Assembly (NCBI GenBank): GCA_040220455.1
Contig: JAVJUS010000044.1
Span: 1 to 64,000 of the forward strand
Length of the DNA: 64,000 bases
Direction of reading: 5' to 3'
DNA from: JAVJUS01 sp040220455
Lineage (GTDB): Bacteria; Pseudomonadota; Alphaproteobacteria; DSM-16000; Inquilinaceae
Positions within the stretch are counted from its first letter, which is position 1. Each line of letters begins with the position of its first letter. The position numbers were made by a program, and so were the translations under genes. Below are positions 1 to 10,042 of this stretch, piece by piece. Below the pieces are notes generated by a model. The model worked only from the letters and a program-made list of their open reading frames with translations. It ran no database searches and was not told the origin of the DNA.

Positions 1-1134
<1,134 letters not shown>

Positions 1135-1165
1135 GCCCGCCGTCCGCGACGCTCTCGCGGAGATG

Positions 1166-1198
1166 GGGGCCGGATCCTTCGGGGTCCGGCCCCTTTTT
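1166..1198 (+). terminator. Intrinsic terminator of groEL
   Basis: A 12-bp GC-rich stem (1166-1177 with 1182-1193, one G-T pair) around a TTCG tetraloop is followed by five T residues at 1194-1198. It lies 32 bp after the groEL stop and has the form of a Rho-independent terminator. Confidence 0.9.
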
Positions 1199-1365
1199 CA
1201 TGCGCTCATTCTCGCGCCATCGGGTCGGGCCATTGCATGTTTCGTTAAGAAATCGAGAATACATGAAAACTTTAGGGAGAAATTTGTCTTCCCTTTATGA
1301 TTGAATCTACTAGCGTGTCACTCGTCGGCTTATCGCAATTCAAAATCAATATGGAGATCCGACGC

Positions 1366-2751
1366 ATGACACGCAGATCGGTTCGCGCGCTGGGCGGCGC
1401 CCTCGCCTCGGCGCTGGTTCTCGCCGCGGCGGGCGGCGGGACGGCGATGGCCCAGGACAGCGCGGTCGTTCCCCAGCCGATGCCGACGGGGTTCGATTTC
1501 CCCACGCCCGGCTATGTCATCGAGCAGTGGGTCGATGCCGGGGATACCGCCGAAATCCGCAACCACGGCTGGATGATCTGGACGGCGATGAGCCAGTCCT
1601 CTGGCCAGACTTACCAAGGCCAGGATCTGCCGGTCTGGGATACCTGGGCCTCGACGGCCGAGGTGTTCCCGTCGAACCAGGAGGTCGCGGCAGTCGCCAA
1701 GGCGGCGGGGGAGAGCGGAACGCGGGTTCTCCGCCCCTTCCACCGGCCCGTGCAGATCGCCCACAGCCGCGCGCTGGCCGGCACGGCGGATGCCGCCGAG
1801 GACGCCGATCAGGCGCTGTCGTTCAACAAGTTCGATCCGACGGCGGCGGCCTTCATCGGGACCGATCAGCGCTTGCCCGACGGCAGCGGGACGACGCCGA
1901 TCGACACGCAGGCCGGGCTGACGGCCTTCAACGACGCCTGGCCGGCGGGCACGTCGGTGGGAGCTCGGGCCATCGGTGACTTCCCCGAAACCGGAATCGA
2001 GCTCAAGCCGGTCTTCTATCTGGTCAAGCAGGACCAGGCCACGACCGTGCCCTACTGGCAGGGCGCCGCCGCGTCGTCGCGGTCGCACAACCCGACGCCG
2101 GAGACCTGGAACACCTGCGTGCTGATCGACCCGACCGCGGCCGCCGGCACGCCGATGGCCACGGCCACGCAGGCCCAGATCGACGGGGCGGCGATCAACC
2201 AGGGCTTCCACTGCCGGTTCACTCAGGACTACCTCTACGCGCCGCTGTCGATGATGTACGCGGTGCCGCTCGACCAGGCCGGCGTCGACGCCTTCAACAG
2301 CCAGCAGAGCGAGTCCGGCATCACGGCCGAGGTGGGCGACCACGCCGTACTGGTGGCGATGCACGTCAACACGAAGGAGCAGGATACCTGGACCTGGCAG
2401 ACCTTCTACTGGCAGGGGACGAGCGAATTCGAGGCCCAGTCGCCGGGCGATCTCGCCGGCCAGCCCGACGCCCTGGCCGCGCCTTGGAACTCCTACGCCA
2501 TGTGCACGGCCTATTCCCAGACCGACGCGCAGGGCCAGATGAATGTCTGCTTCAATCCGTTCCTTGAGACCTCGCCCGGCATTCCCGACGGGCTGAACTC
2601 CAACTGCGTGACCTGCCACGGCATGGCGCAGGTCGGGCCGAACGCCAACTACCCGGCGAACTACGACGACCCGATCCGGTTCGACGACCCCTCGCTGTTC
2701 GGCGGCGGGACGAAGACGGACTTCTCCTGGGCGGTCGCCGGTAGCGACTGA
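1366..2751 (+). CDS. Exported protein with a single c-type heme motif
   Basis: A 461-residue secreted protein. The chosen ATG has GGAG nine bases upstream and begins a clean signal peptide (MTRRSVRALGG..., cleavage near AMA-QD); an ATG at 1351 and earlier in-frame starts would add a non-signal extension. The only recognised motif is CVTCH at residues 414-418 near the C-terminus, the CxxCH site for covalent heme attachment, so a periplasmic role in electron transfer is plausible. The ~380 residues before it contain many W, Y and Q and match no family I can name. It stands alone: groEL ends at a terminator upstream, and an AT-rich leader (1200-1365) unlike the surrounding DNA suggests its own promoter. 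Function unknown. Confidence 0.8.
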   Translation: MTRRSVRALGGALASALVLAAAGGGTAMAQDSAVVPQPMPTGFDFPTPGYVIEQWVDAGDTAEIRNHGWMIWTAMSQSSGQTYQGQDLPVWDTWASTAEVFPSNQEVAAVAKAAGESGTRVLRPFHRPVQIAHSRALAGTADAAEDADQALSFNKFDPTAAAFIGTDQRLPDGSGTTPIDTQAGLTAFNDAWPAGTSVGARAIGDFPETGIELKPVFYLVKQDQATTVPYWQGAAASSRSHNPTPETWNTCVLIDPTAAAGTPMATATQAQIDGAAINQGFHCRFTQDYLYAPLSMMYAVPLDQAGVDAFNSQQSESGITAEVGDHAVLVAMHVNTKEQDTWTWQTFYWQGTSEFEAQSPGDLAGQPDALAAPWNSYAMCTAYSQTDAQGQMNVCFNPFLETSPGIPDGLNSNCVTCHGMAQVGPNANYPANYDDPIRFDDPSLFGGGTKTDFSWAVAGSD

Positions 2752-2887
2752 CCGGCGATCCGGCCGGAACACGGGCATAACCGGCTTGACCCCGGCGCGG
2801 GTTCCGGGCACCCCATGGCGGACCGGCCGCCGCGCGAGCGCTCCTCGCGAGCCTCGCGCGGCGGCGCCCGAACCCCGCCGGAGTCCC

Positions 2888-3697
2888 ATGCACTACCCGG
2901 AAATCGATCGCGTCGCCGCCCTGGTCGCCGAGGTGGCGGCGGAAGAGATGGTCCCGCGCTTCCGCGCCCTCGAGCACGGCGACGTTCGAGAGAAGGGACC
3001 CGGCGACGTGGTGACGATCGTCGACGAGATCTGCGAGGCCCGGCTGACGGAGGGCCTTTCCGACATGCTGCCGGGCTCGGTCGTCGTCGGGGAGGAGGCC
3101 GCGGCGGCCGACGAGCGGGTGATCGACCGTCTCGACGGCGAGGATCCGGTCTGGATCATCGACCCGCTCGACGGGACGCGCAACTTCGCCGACGGCAAGG
3201 AAGCCTTCGTCAGCATGGTCGCGCTCGCCCATGGCGGCGAGCTGGTCGGCGCCTGGATCCACGATCCCATCAAGGGCGAGACCGCGGTCGCCGAGCGCGG
3301 GGCAGGGGCCTTCATGGCGGGCCGCCGGCTCGCCGTCGCCGAGGCGCGTCCGATCGACGCCATGGCCGGCGCCTTCGGCAAGCCAGCCCGCGGCCCACGC
3401 CGGGAAGCCGCGGACCGCCTGGGCAAGGCGATGCGCCATGACGAGCGCATCACCTCGGCCGGCCTGACCTATATCGAGCTCGCCGCCGGCCGGCTGGATG
3501 TCGGGCTGTTCTCGCGGCTCTGGCCCTGGGATCACGCGCCCGGCGTCCTGCTGCACCGGGAGGCCGGCGGGCACGACGGGCTGACGCCGTCGGGGACGCG
3601 CTACTCGCCGCGCCATCGGGAGGGCGCGCTGCTCTGCGCCGCCGACGCGGAGACCTGGGGTCGGGTGCGCGACCTGATCGCCGATCTGGCGCTGTAG
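2888..3697 (+). CDS. Inositol monophosphatase family protein
   Basis: A 269-residue Mg2+-dependent phosphatase of the IMPase/FBPase/CysQ superfamily. The metal-binding signatures are present: GEE at 68-70, IDPLDGT at 91-97 (ligands D92 and D95) and WPWDHAPG around D215. The family hydrolyses small phosphate esters such as inositol-1-phosphate, histidinol phosphate or 3',5'-bisphosphonucleotides; the exact substrate cannot be told from sequence. The start at 2888 was chosen because it gives the family's usual length; an upstream in-frame start at 2786 would add 34 Arg/Pro-rich residues. It stands between the cytochrome-like gene and the convergent mazG. Confidence 0.9.
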   Translation: MHYPEIDRVAALVAEVAAEEMVPRFRALEHGDVREKGPGDVVTIVDEICEARLTEGLSDMLPGSVVVGEEAAAADERVIDRLDGEDPVWIIDPLDGTRNFADGKEAFVSMVALAHGGELVGAWIHDPIKGETAVAERGAGAFMAGRRLAVAEARPIDAMAGAFGKPARGPRREAADRLGKAMRHDERITSAGLTYIELAAGRLDVGLFSRLWPWDHAPGVLLHREAGGHDGLTPSGTRYSPRHREGALLCAADAETWGRVRDLIADLAL

Positions 3698-3737
3698 TCG
3701 CGCGGCGCTCTGTGAACCACGAAGCCGGGCAGGGGCG

Positions 3738-4631
3738 TCAGCGACGCTCGGCCGCTTTGGCTTCCTGCCACAGCGCCTCCATGGTGTCGAGATCGACTTC
3801 AGGCGCCGATGATCCCTTTTTTTCAAGAGATTGTTCGATATAGCGGAAGCGGCGCTCGAACTTGCCGTTGGTCTGGCGCAGCGCGCCCTCGGGATCCAGG
3901 TCGAGGCGGCGGGCCAGGTTGACCAGGGCGAAGAACAGGTCGCCCAATTCGTCGCGCTGGCGCTCGGGCCCGGCCCCGGCGGTGATTTCCGCCCGCAGCT
4001 CGGCCACTTCCTCCTCGATCTTGTCGAGCACCTCCAGCGTGCCGGTCCAGTCGAAGCCGACCCGAGCGGCCCGGCGCTGCAGCTTCAGCGCCCGCGTCAA
4101 CGCCGGCAGGCCCTTGGAGACACCGTCGAGCGCGCTGGCCCGGCGGCCCTCGGCCTCGGCCTTTGCGGCGCGTTCGGCCGCCTTGTCGGCCTCCCAGTTG
4201 GCCGAGGACTGGCCGGCATCCGCGACCTCGCGGTCGCCGAAGACATGGGGGTGGCGGGCGAGCATCTTGTCGGCCACCCCGGCGGCGACGGCTTCGAAAT
4301 CCCACAGCCCGCGTTCGTGCGCGAGCTGGGCGTAGAAGACGACCTGGAAGAGCAGGTCACCCAGCTCCTCGCGCAGGTGCTCGAGATCCCCGTTCTCGAT
4401 GGCGTCGGCGACCTCGTGGGCTTCCTCGATCGTGTGCGGCACGATCGTGGCGAAGTCCTGCTCCAGGTCCCAGGGGCAGCCGTGCTCGGGATCGCGCAGC
4501 CGGGCCATGACCGCTGTCAGCCGGGTGATCGGCGCCAGCGAACGGTCGTGGACGTCGATCGGGCCGGAGGCGTCGGCGTCCGGCGGCTCGGCGGGCGAGG
4601 CGGCGCGGTCGGGATCGGGGGGCTGGGCCAT
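3738..4631 (-). CDS. mazG: Nucleoside triphosphate pyrophosphohydrolase MazG
   Basis: MazG hydrolyses (d)NTPs to the monophosphate and PPi, cleaning the nucleotide pool and, in E. coli, lowering ppGpp. The 297-residue product has the typical tandem arrangement. In the first all-alpha domain the core is GCPWDLEQDF (51-60), TIEEAHEV (67-74) and REELGDLLFQVVFYAQ from residue 87, which supplies the EExxE and ExxD metal ligands. The second domain repeats EVAELRAE and RDELGDLFFALVN. An N-terminal extension of ~35 Pro/Asp-rich residues precedes the first domain and is longer than usual; the ATG at 4631 was preferred to one at 4703. The 5' end faces the carbonic anhydrase gene divergently. Confidence 0.95.
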   Translation of the reverse strand: MAQPPDPDRAASPAEPPDADASGPIDVHDRSLAPITRLTAVMARLRDPEHGCPWDLEQDFATIVPHTIEEAHEVADAIENGDLEHLREELGDLLFQVVFYAQLAHERGLWDFEAVAAGVADKMLARHPHVFGDREVADAGQSSANWEADKAAERAAKAEAEGRRASALDGVSKGLPALTRALKLQRRAARVGFDWTGTLEVLDKIEEEVAELRAEITAGAGPERQRDELGDLFFALVNLARRLDLDPEGALRQTNGKFERRFRYIEQSLEKKGSSAPEVDLDTMEALWQEAKAAERR

Positions 4632-4828
4632 GGCGCGGGCTCCGGGCTCGGCGGGACGGTATCGAGGCGGGATCGCGTTGCCACAGCGGGCGCCCGCGCG
4701 CAATGGCGACCTGCCTGCGCGGGCGACGGGCCGGTCGGAGGTCGCCGCCGACGGAAAGATCGTGTTCCGGGCCCACGGGGCCGGTGGGCGTTGACCGGCG
4801 GGCCGGCAGCCCGCTAAGCACGAAGACC

Positions 4829-5437
4829 ATGATCGACCGTCTGCTGGCCAACAATCGCCGCTGGGCCGAAAACCGCATCGCGCGCGATCCGGACTATTTC
4901 CGCCGCCTGGCCGCGATCCAGCGTCCGGACTATCTGTGGATCGGCTGTTCGGACAGCCGGGTTCCGGCGAACGAGATCGTCGACCTGGACCCGGGGGAGC
5001 TCTTCGTCCACCGCAACGTGGGCAATCTCGTCGTTCCGTCCGATCTGAACTGCCTGTCGGTGCTGCAATTCGCGATCGAGCATCTGGGCGTGCGCCACGT
5101 CATCGTCTGCGGCCATTACGGCTGCGGCGCGGTCAAGGCGGCGCTGAGCAGCGAGCCGGTCGGGCTGGCCGAGCACTGGATCGGCCAGATCCGCGAGCTG
5201 GCCGAGGACCATGACGGCGAACTCGTGGGTTACGACCGGCCGGAGGCCCGCGCGGATCGGCTGTGCGAGCTCAACGTCGCCCAGCAGGTGCGCCATGTCG
5301 CGGCGACGCCGGTGGTGCGCGAGTGCTGGCGGCGGGGCGGCAACCTGGCGATCCATGGCTGGATCTACGGCCTTCACGACGGACGCCTGCGCGACCTGCG
5401 GATGACGGTGACGGCCGATCCCCGAAAAAAGCGATAA
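4829..5437 (+). CDS. Beta-class carbonic anhydrase
   Basis: A zinc enzyme interconverting CO2 and bicarbonate in the cytosol. The 202-residue product has the complete zinc site of beta carbonic anhydrases: C40 and D42 in CSDSR, and H96 and C99 in GHYGCG. The proton-relay Asp-Arg dyad is D42/R44. The length matches plant-type/Can enzymes. The ATG at 4829 gives the canonical N-terminus (MIDRLLANNRRWAE); longer in-frame starts run into the divergent mazG promoter region. Likely role: supplying bicarbonate for carboxylations. Just after the stop, a short inverted repeat (AAAGCG/CGCTTT) in AT-rich DNA could end transcription weakly. Confidence 0.95.
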   Translation: MIDRLLANNRRWAENRIARDPDYFRRLAAIQRPDYLWIGCSDSRVPANEIVDLDPGELFVHRNVGNLVVPSDLNCLSVLQFAIEHLGVRHVIVCGHYGCGAVKAALSSEPVGLAEHWIGQIRELAEDHDGELVGYDRPEARADRLCELNVAQQVRHVAATPVVRECWRRGGNLAIHGWIYGLHDGRLRDLRMTVTADPRKKR

Positions 5438-5631
5438 CGCTTTGAAATTATTTCAGTTTGAAGCGAATGGCGGGAGCCTGTCACGCTCTGTCCACGGGTT
5501 AGCCCGGCTCATGTGGATGCTGAGACATCGTCGTTTGTGCGCGGGGCGCCGACGCCCGAAATCTCCGACATGCGGCACAGCCGAAAGCGCCGATCCGGCA
5601 CCGGCTCGGCGCGCAATCGATGGAGGTCGCC

Positions 5632-5913
5632 ATGTCGGTCGTCAGCCTTTACCCGGACACGCATGCGGCGCGGGCATCCGAGCCCCGGTCCTGGCGCCAC
5701 CGTGTCAGCATCGTCGGGCAACGTCCGAGAATCGAGGGCGCATTGGCGCCGTGGCGGGTCGCGGGACGTCTCGCGGCGACGGTGGCGCTGTGGCACGCCC
5801 GGGCCCGGGCCAGGCGGGAATTGGCGCGCCTGGACGCCCATCTGCTGCGCGACATCGGTCTGGACCGGAACACGGCCCGGTTCGAGGCCGCGAAACCGTT
5901 CTGGCGGGCGTGA
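5632..5913 (+). CDS. DUF1127 small basic protein
   Basis: A 93-residue Arg-rich protein whose C-terminal ~45 residues match the DUF1127 (YjiS-like) domain: RRELARLDAHLLRDIGLDR followed by FEAAKPFWR. In alphaproteobacteria, small DUF1127 proteins have been linked to RNA metabolism and phosphate or carbon homeostasis; the longer members, such as this one with a ~45-residue variable N-terminus, are less studied. GGAGG at 5622-5626 sits five bases before the ATG at 5632, which decides the start over the ATG at 5620. It is monocistronic, with a long non-coding stretch downstream. Confidence 0.85.
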   Translation: MSVVSLYPDTHAARASEPRSWRHRVSIVGQRPRIEGALAPWRVAGRLAATVALWHARARARRELARLDAHLLRDIGLDRNTARFEAAKPFWRA

Positions 5914-7215
5914 GGGGCGTCGAACGATCCGACGGCAGGCCGGAGCCGGGCGGCGCGGTGTCGGCCGGCTCCGGTGCCGCGTCCGGTCGGACTCAGGGAC
6001 TTCACGTTTCGTCGGGCGCCCGGTATTCGCGAAGTCGCCAGGAGGACCACCGGTCGGCGGCGGACGGCCAGCAAGTGGTTCGTCGGCGAGCGCGACTATT
6101 CTGGCGGGGCCGTCCCGGGCTCGGTATCGGTGCGCGTCAAGTCGCCCGGGAGCAGGTCACGCATCTCCGGGCATCGAGGCCAGGGCGTTGAATTGCCTGG
6201 ATGATCGCCGTCAGAGGGTCGCCATAGGAGTTGGATAATGTATATTATGGAAAATCATTGTGCATTTCCATTCTTGCTGCGCCCGTCGTGCCGGCCGCCG
6301 ACGTCGGGTGCGCATCGTACCATGATCCGGTTGCTCCGGCTCATGTTCCCCCGTGCGAGGCTCGGTCCGGCAAGGCATGATGTCCCCGGCAAGGCATGAT
6401 GACCATGGACGGTTCTCGCACGCGCCTGGATCTTCCGCTTCGATCTTCCGGGGCCGGTCGACCCGTAACGGGTGGCGTGGTCGAAGGCCCGGCGCGGTCG
6501 CCGGCCCCGGAAGCACCGCTCGACGCTTGCCGCCAACCGATGGCCCCGTCGGGACAGGTCCCGGGTCCGGGCGCGTCGGGAGGCCATGGCGGCAACGCCG
6601 GTGACCGGCCATGGTCGCGGGATGGCCGGTCGCGGCGGCGGAGACGGCACCGGTGGTGAACGGAGCCGGGCTCCAGCCGAGGAGAAGGAAAGAATCGGGC
6701 CGCCTGTCTGTCAATCGCCACAATTGGTAGGTCACCCGGTCGAGTCGATCCTCCGCGACCTCCGTCGTCCGCGACGCCGATCCGCTGTCTGTCTCTTGGT
6801 GCGCATGGTCGCGACTCGGGCCCGGCGGACTCCCATGTCGCTCGGCGCGACATGCCGTCATCGCCGGATTCCGGTACGGAATTTCCCGTCGCGAGTGTCG
6901 GTTCGGCGCGCCGGAAGCGATACCGGTTGCGTCCGGACCGTCATCGCGCCGCCCCTGGGGCCCGGATGGCCGGCCTTGCTTGGCAGCGGCGTTAACCTTC
7001 GCTACACACCCTTCAGGGGTCGTCCGTGTAGCATCCACGCAGGCACGATGCGTCAAGGCGACCGATCATTGCCGGCCAGACCGTCGAACGGTCGATCGGG
7101 CCGGCGTGCTTTCGGCCACCCGTCAACATCGAGGAGTCTGGCGCGGCGCATGGACGGTTCCGAGGGCGGCCATAGGGGGGCCACGCGACGGCCCGGCGCC
7201 GTGGGTGACGCCACG
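5914..7215. other. 1.3-kb stretch without a convincing gene
   Basis: Open frames exist on both strands (for example 6211-7056 minus) but they are Arg/Pro/Ser-rich, lack recognisable domains and conflict with each other. The stretch holds an AT-rich island with the quasi-palindrome ATAAT-GTAT-ATTAT (6235-6248), a 16-bp tandem direct repeat (6367-6382 and 6386-6401), and an inverted repeat GCTACAC/GTGTAGC near 7000-7031. It may contain the promoter of the next gene or a decayed locus; I see nothing firm. Confidence 0.5.
6367..6401. repeat. 16-bp tandem direct repeat
   Basis: CCGGCAAGGCATGATG occurs at 6367-6382 and again at 6386-6401, separated by three bases (period 19). No gene overlaps it convincingly. 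It could be a pair of protein-binding sites or a replication slip. Confidence 0.7.
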
Positions 7216-10032
7216 ATGGCGCTGCTCGCCCGGCTGCGCGGCGATGTCGCGCGCTCCGGCCGCCTGGGCCCCTCGGTCGACGCCGAGGACCGCGGAACCG
7301 CCTACGCGCTCCCCTGGCACGGCGTTGCGGAGCCGTTCTTCGGCCAGGGCGGCCGAGCGACGATCCATGCGCCGGATCCGGAGATCGAGGCGGTGCTGGC
7401 CGCTGGCGGCCGTCAGGCGCTGTTCTACGGCTATCCGGTGGAAGTCGACGCCGATCGGCGCCTGCGCCCGCTGGTCTACTGCCGAGTCGCCGCGTCGCGC
7501 GGCATGACCGGCGACATCCGGCTGATGGCCGAACGCGGATGGCGCGCGCGCATCCATCACGCCTGCCTCGCCCGCGCCGGGATCGATGCCGCCGAGCGCG
7601 AGACCCTGATCGAGGAGCTGGAGCATGGTGGCTTCGACTCCTTCCGCGCCTTTCTCGACCATCTGGCGGGGCTGCTGGGGATCGACCGGCGGTTCGTGCC
7701 CGACCGGCTGCCGGCGAAGCCGACAGGCTATCTGGGGCCGGGCTGGCATGACGCGGCGGTCCTGATCGCCGGTTCGGCGCTGCCCACGCGCCCCTGGGGC
7801 CCGGCCCTGCGCGCGGCCGAGGGCGAGCTCGACCGCCTGGGGCGGCGGCCGCCGGACGCGGCCAGGCCCACGGCCATGGCGGCGCTGGCGAGCCCGAGCG
7901 CCGCTCCGTCGGCGCCGCCGACGATCACGCCGGTCGAGCCCGCGGTCCTGAGCGCCGCCGACGCGCGGACGCTCAAGGCGGCGCTGATCGCGCCGCTTGC
8001 GGCGATCGACGCGCCGGAGACGGCCGGCGCCGACGCCTTCCTGTGCGACCTGGCGGCGAGCGCGGTCGTCGACGGCCAGTCGGTGCTCTACGTCGCGCCA
8101 TCCGAGGCGGTCGACCGGCTGGCCGAGGCCATGGCGACTCTGCTTGGGCCCGCGGCCCCGGTGCTGCCCCGTCTGGGCGCGCCTCGCCTGGGTGGCGGGG
8201 CGCCCCGGTCCGTCGCCGAAGAGCCCGACGACGCGCCGACCGATCGCCCCGGGGCCGAGGCGCCGACCCTGGGCACGCTCGGCGACCTGCGCCGGCGCGC
8301 GGCCGACGGGGAGCGCAGTGCCGAGGCGCTGCACGACGCGCTGATCCGCCTGCTCGACGCCCAGCGCCGCCGGCTCGGTCTCGAGGGAAGCGTCGATCCG
8401 GACTGGGCGTCGCTGTTCCGCTCCGACCATGCCCTCGGGCTGTCGCGTCAGGTCATCGCCCAGTGGCGCATGCGCCTGGGCGCGCCGCCCGACAGCCCGG
8501 GCCGGCTGTCGCGCATGGTCGGCCGCCGCCAGCCGGAGCCGTTCGACCCGGCGATGGCGGTGGCGATCCTGCAGGAGGCCATGGTGCCCCTGCCCCAGGA
8601 CGTGATCGAAACCCTGCCCCTGCCCGGCGAGGACGCGCCGCGCGAGGTGCTGCGCGCCGCCTTCGACCAGCTCGCCCTCTTCGTCGAGTGGCAGGGCGCG
8701 GTGGAGGAGGAGCTCGACGCCGCCGACGCGGTCGAGGCCGAGCCCCTGGCCGACGCGCTGCACCGGCATTCCGTCGATGGCCGGACCGCCGTTTCCCGGG
8801 CGAGCCGCCGGCTGCTGCCGGACCGCTGGGGCTCGGTCGCCGGCGCCGGGCCGGACAGCGACGCCGCCGCGCTGGAGGCGCTGGCGGATCTTTTCGAGCG
8901 CCGCCGCGACACCGGATCGCAGGGCGGCGAGGATCCGGGCCGCGACCAGGCCGTCGCCCGCGCCATCGCCACGGCCACTCGGCGCTTTCCGCTATGGAGC
9001 GGCAGCCCGGCCGATGTGTCCGCCACCCTGCCCCTCGCCACGGCCCTCTTCGACCTGGTGATCGTCGACGGGGCTGAGGCCCTGCCCGCGCCGCTGCTGC
9101 CCGGGCTGCTGCATCGCGGACGACGCGCCTGCGTCATCGGCCGGCGCCCGGTTGCGCGGGACGGCCTGGGCGACGCCTTCGCGCTGGTCTCGGGCGCGCG
9201 GTCGGCCGTGAAGGGCCGGCTCGACGATCCGCGGCCGCGCCATCCGGCGCTGGCCGCCTATCTCGCCCGTCGTTTCGGCCTCGCCAGCCGCGCGACCGAA
9301 ACCCTGGGCCCGCCGGCCGACGCCCTGCCGCCCCATGTCCTCGGCATCCGGCGGCACACGCCGCCCGAATTCGGCGCCCATGGCGAGGTGGCCGCGGCGG
9401 TCGAGCTGCTGCGCGGCTGGAAGACGGCCGGGCTGGTCGATCTCCAGCCGCGCCCGACGATCGCCGTGTTGACGACCACGGCTGATCTGGCGGACCGCCT
9501 GCGCCGGACGCTCAAGGCCGTCGTTCCGTCCTCGCTCGCCGAGCGGGGAGTCGTCGTGTCGACCGGAGAAGGCCTTGGCGTGGAGAGCGTCGATCTGGTG
9601 GTGGTCCTGCCGGGCCTCGGCGCGGCCGCCCTGACCGATCGCGAGGAGCGGCTGGCGCGCAGCGAGGCGCTCTATGGCCGCGCGCTGCGGACGGCACGTC
9701 TGGGCATTCACGTCATCGGCCAGCGCGATGCGGCGTTGGCCGCCGGCGGGCATCTGGCCGCCCTGGTCCGGGCCGCGGAGGCCACCCGGCGCTCGCCGGA
9801 GCCGGCGTTGCAGAGCCTCGCGGCCCTGTGTCGACGGGCCGCCCTGCCCTGCATCGCCGACGATCGCGGCCTGATCGCCTTCGGGCCGTTCGGCGGGCTC
9901 TACGCCCTGGGCTTCCTCGACAGCGCGCCGGAGACCGACCCGGACGACCCGATCACCCCGGTGCTGTTCGATCGCGCCGACCTGACCGAACGCCCGGATA
10001 CGATTCTCGCGCGCCTCGTCCGGCTGGTCTGA
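7216..10032 (+). CDS. Large SF1-helicase-like protein lacking a P-loop
   Basis: A 938-residue Ala-rich protein, with the start set at 7216 where GGGTGA lies seven bases upstream; ATG 7150 is an alternative adding 22 residues. The middle and C-terminal parts align by eye with AAA_11/AAA_12-type superfamily I helicases. A segment from ~257 ending in VVDGQSVLYVAPSEAVDRL matches the block from the Walker A motif to motif Ia. LFDLVIVDGAEALPAPLL (around 613) matches motif II (VIVDEAxQ...). A C-terminal stretch with VDLVVVLPGLG and EALYGRALRTARLGIHVIG (from ~817) matches motifs V/VI. The expected GxxGxGK[ST] is replaced by DAPETAGADAF and the DE of motif II by DG, so ATPase activity is unlikely. The N-terminal ~200 residues are unassigned. 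It stands alone, convergent with the MBL gene. Confidence 0.7.
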   Translation: MALLARLRGDVARSGRLGPSVDAEDRGTAYALPWHGVAEPFFGQGGRATIHAPDPEIEAVLAAGGRQALFYGYPVEVDADRRLRPLVYCRVAASRGMTGDIRLMAERGWRARIHHACLARAGIDAAERETLIEELEHGGFDSFRAFLDHLAGLLGIDRRFVPDRLPAKPTGYLGPGWHDAAVLIAGSALPTRPWGPALRAAEGELDRLGRRPPDAARPTAMAALASPSAAPSAPPTITPVEPAVLSAADARTLKAALIAPLAAIDAPETAGADAFLCDLAASAVVDGQSVLYVAPSEAVDRLAEAMATLLGPAAPVLPRLGAPRLGGGAPRSVAEEPDDAPTDRPGAEAPTLGTLGDLRRRAADGERSAEALHDALIRLLDAQRRRLGLEGSVDPDWASLFRSDHALGLSRQVIAQWRMRLGAPPDSPGRLSRMVGRRQPEPFDPAMAVAILQEAMVPLPQDVIETLPLPGEDAPREVLRAAFDQLALFVEWQGAVEEELDAADAVEAEPLADALHRHSVDGRTAVSRASRRLLPDRWGSVAGAGPDSDAAALEALADLFERRRDTGSQGGEDPGRDQAVARAIATATRRFPLWSGSPADVSATLPLATALFDLVIVDGAEALPAPLLPGLLHRGRRACVIGRRPVARDGLGDAFALVSGARSAVKGRLDDPRPRHPALAAYLARRFGLASRATETLGPPADALPPHVLGIRRHTPPEFGAHGEVAAAVELLRGWKTAGLVDLQPRPTIAVLTTTADLADRLRRTLKAVVPSSLAERGVVVSTGEGLGVESVDLVVVLPGLGAAALTDREERLARSEALYGRALRTARLGIHVIGQRDAALAAGGHLAALVRAAEATRRSPEPALQSLAALCRRAALPCIADDRGLIAFGPFGGLYALGFLDSAPETDPDDPITPVLFDRADLTERPDTILARLVRLV

Positions 10033-10042
10033 GCGACGGTCT

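Noticed and set aside
5426..5455. Terminator after the carbonic anhydrase gene
   Set aside because: The AAAGCG/CGCTTT stem is only 6 bp, AT-rich and lacks a proper T-tract; mentioned but not listed as a feature.
6211..7056. A 281-codon minus-strand frame in the empty region
   Set aside because: Composition is Arg/Pro/Thr-rich, no start signal, no domain; conflicts with plus-strand frames of the same quality.
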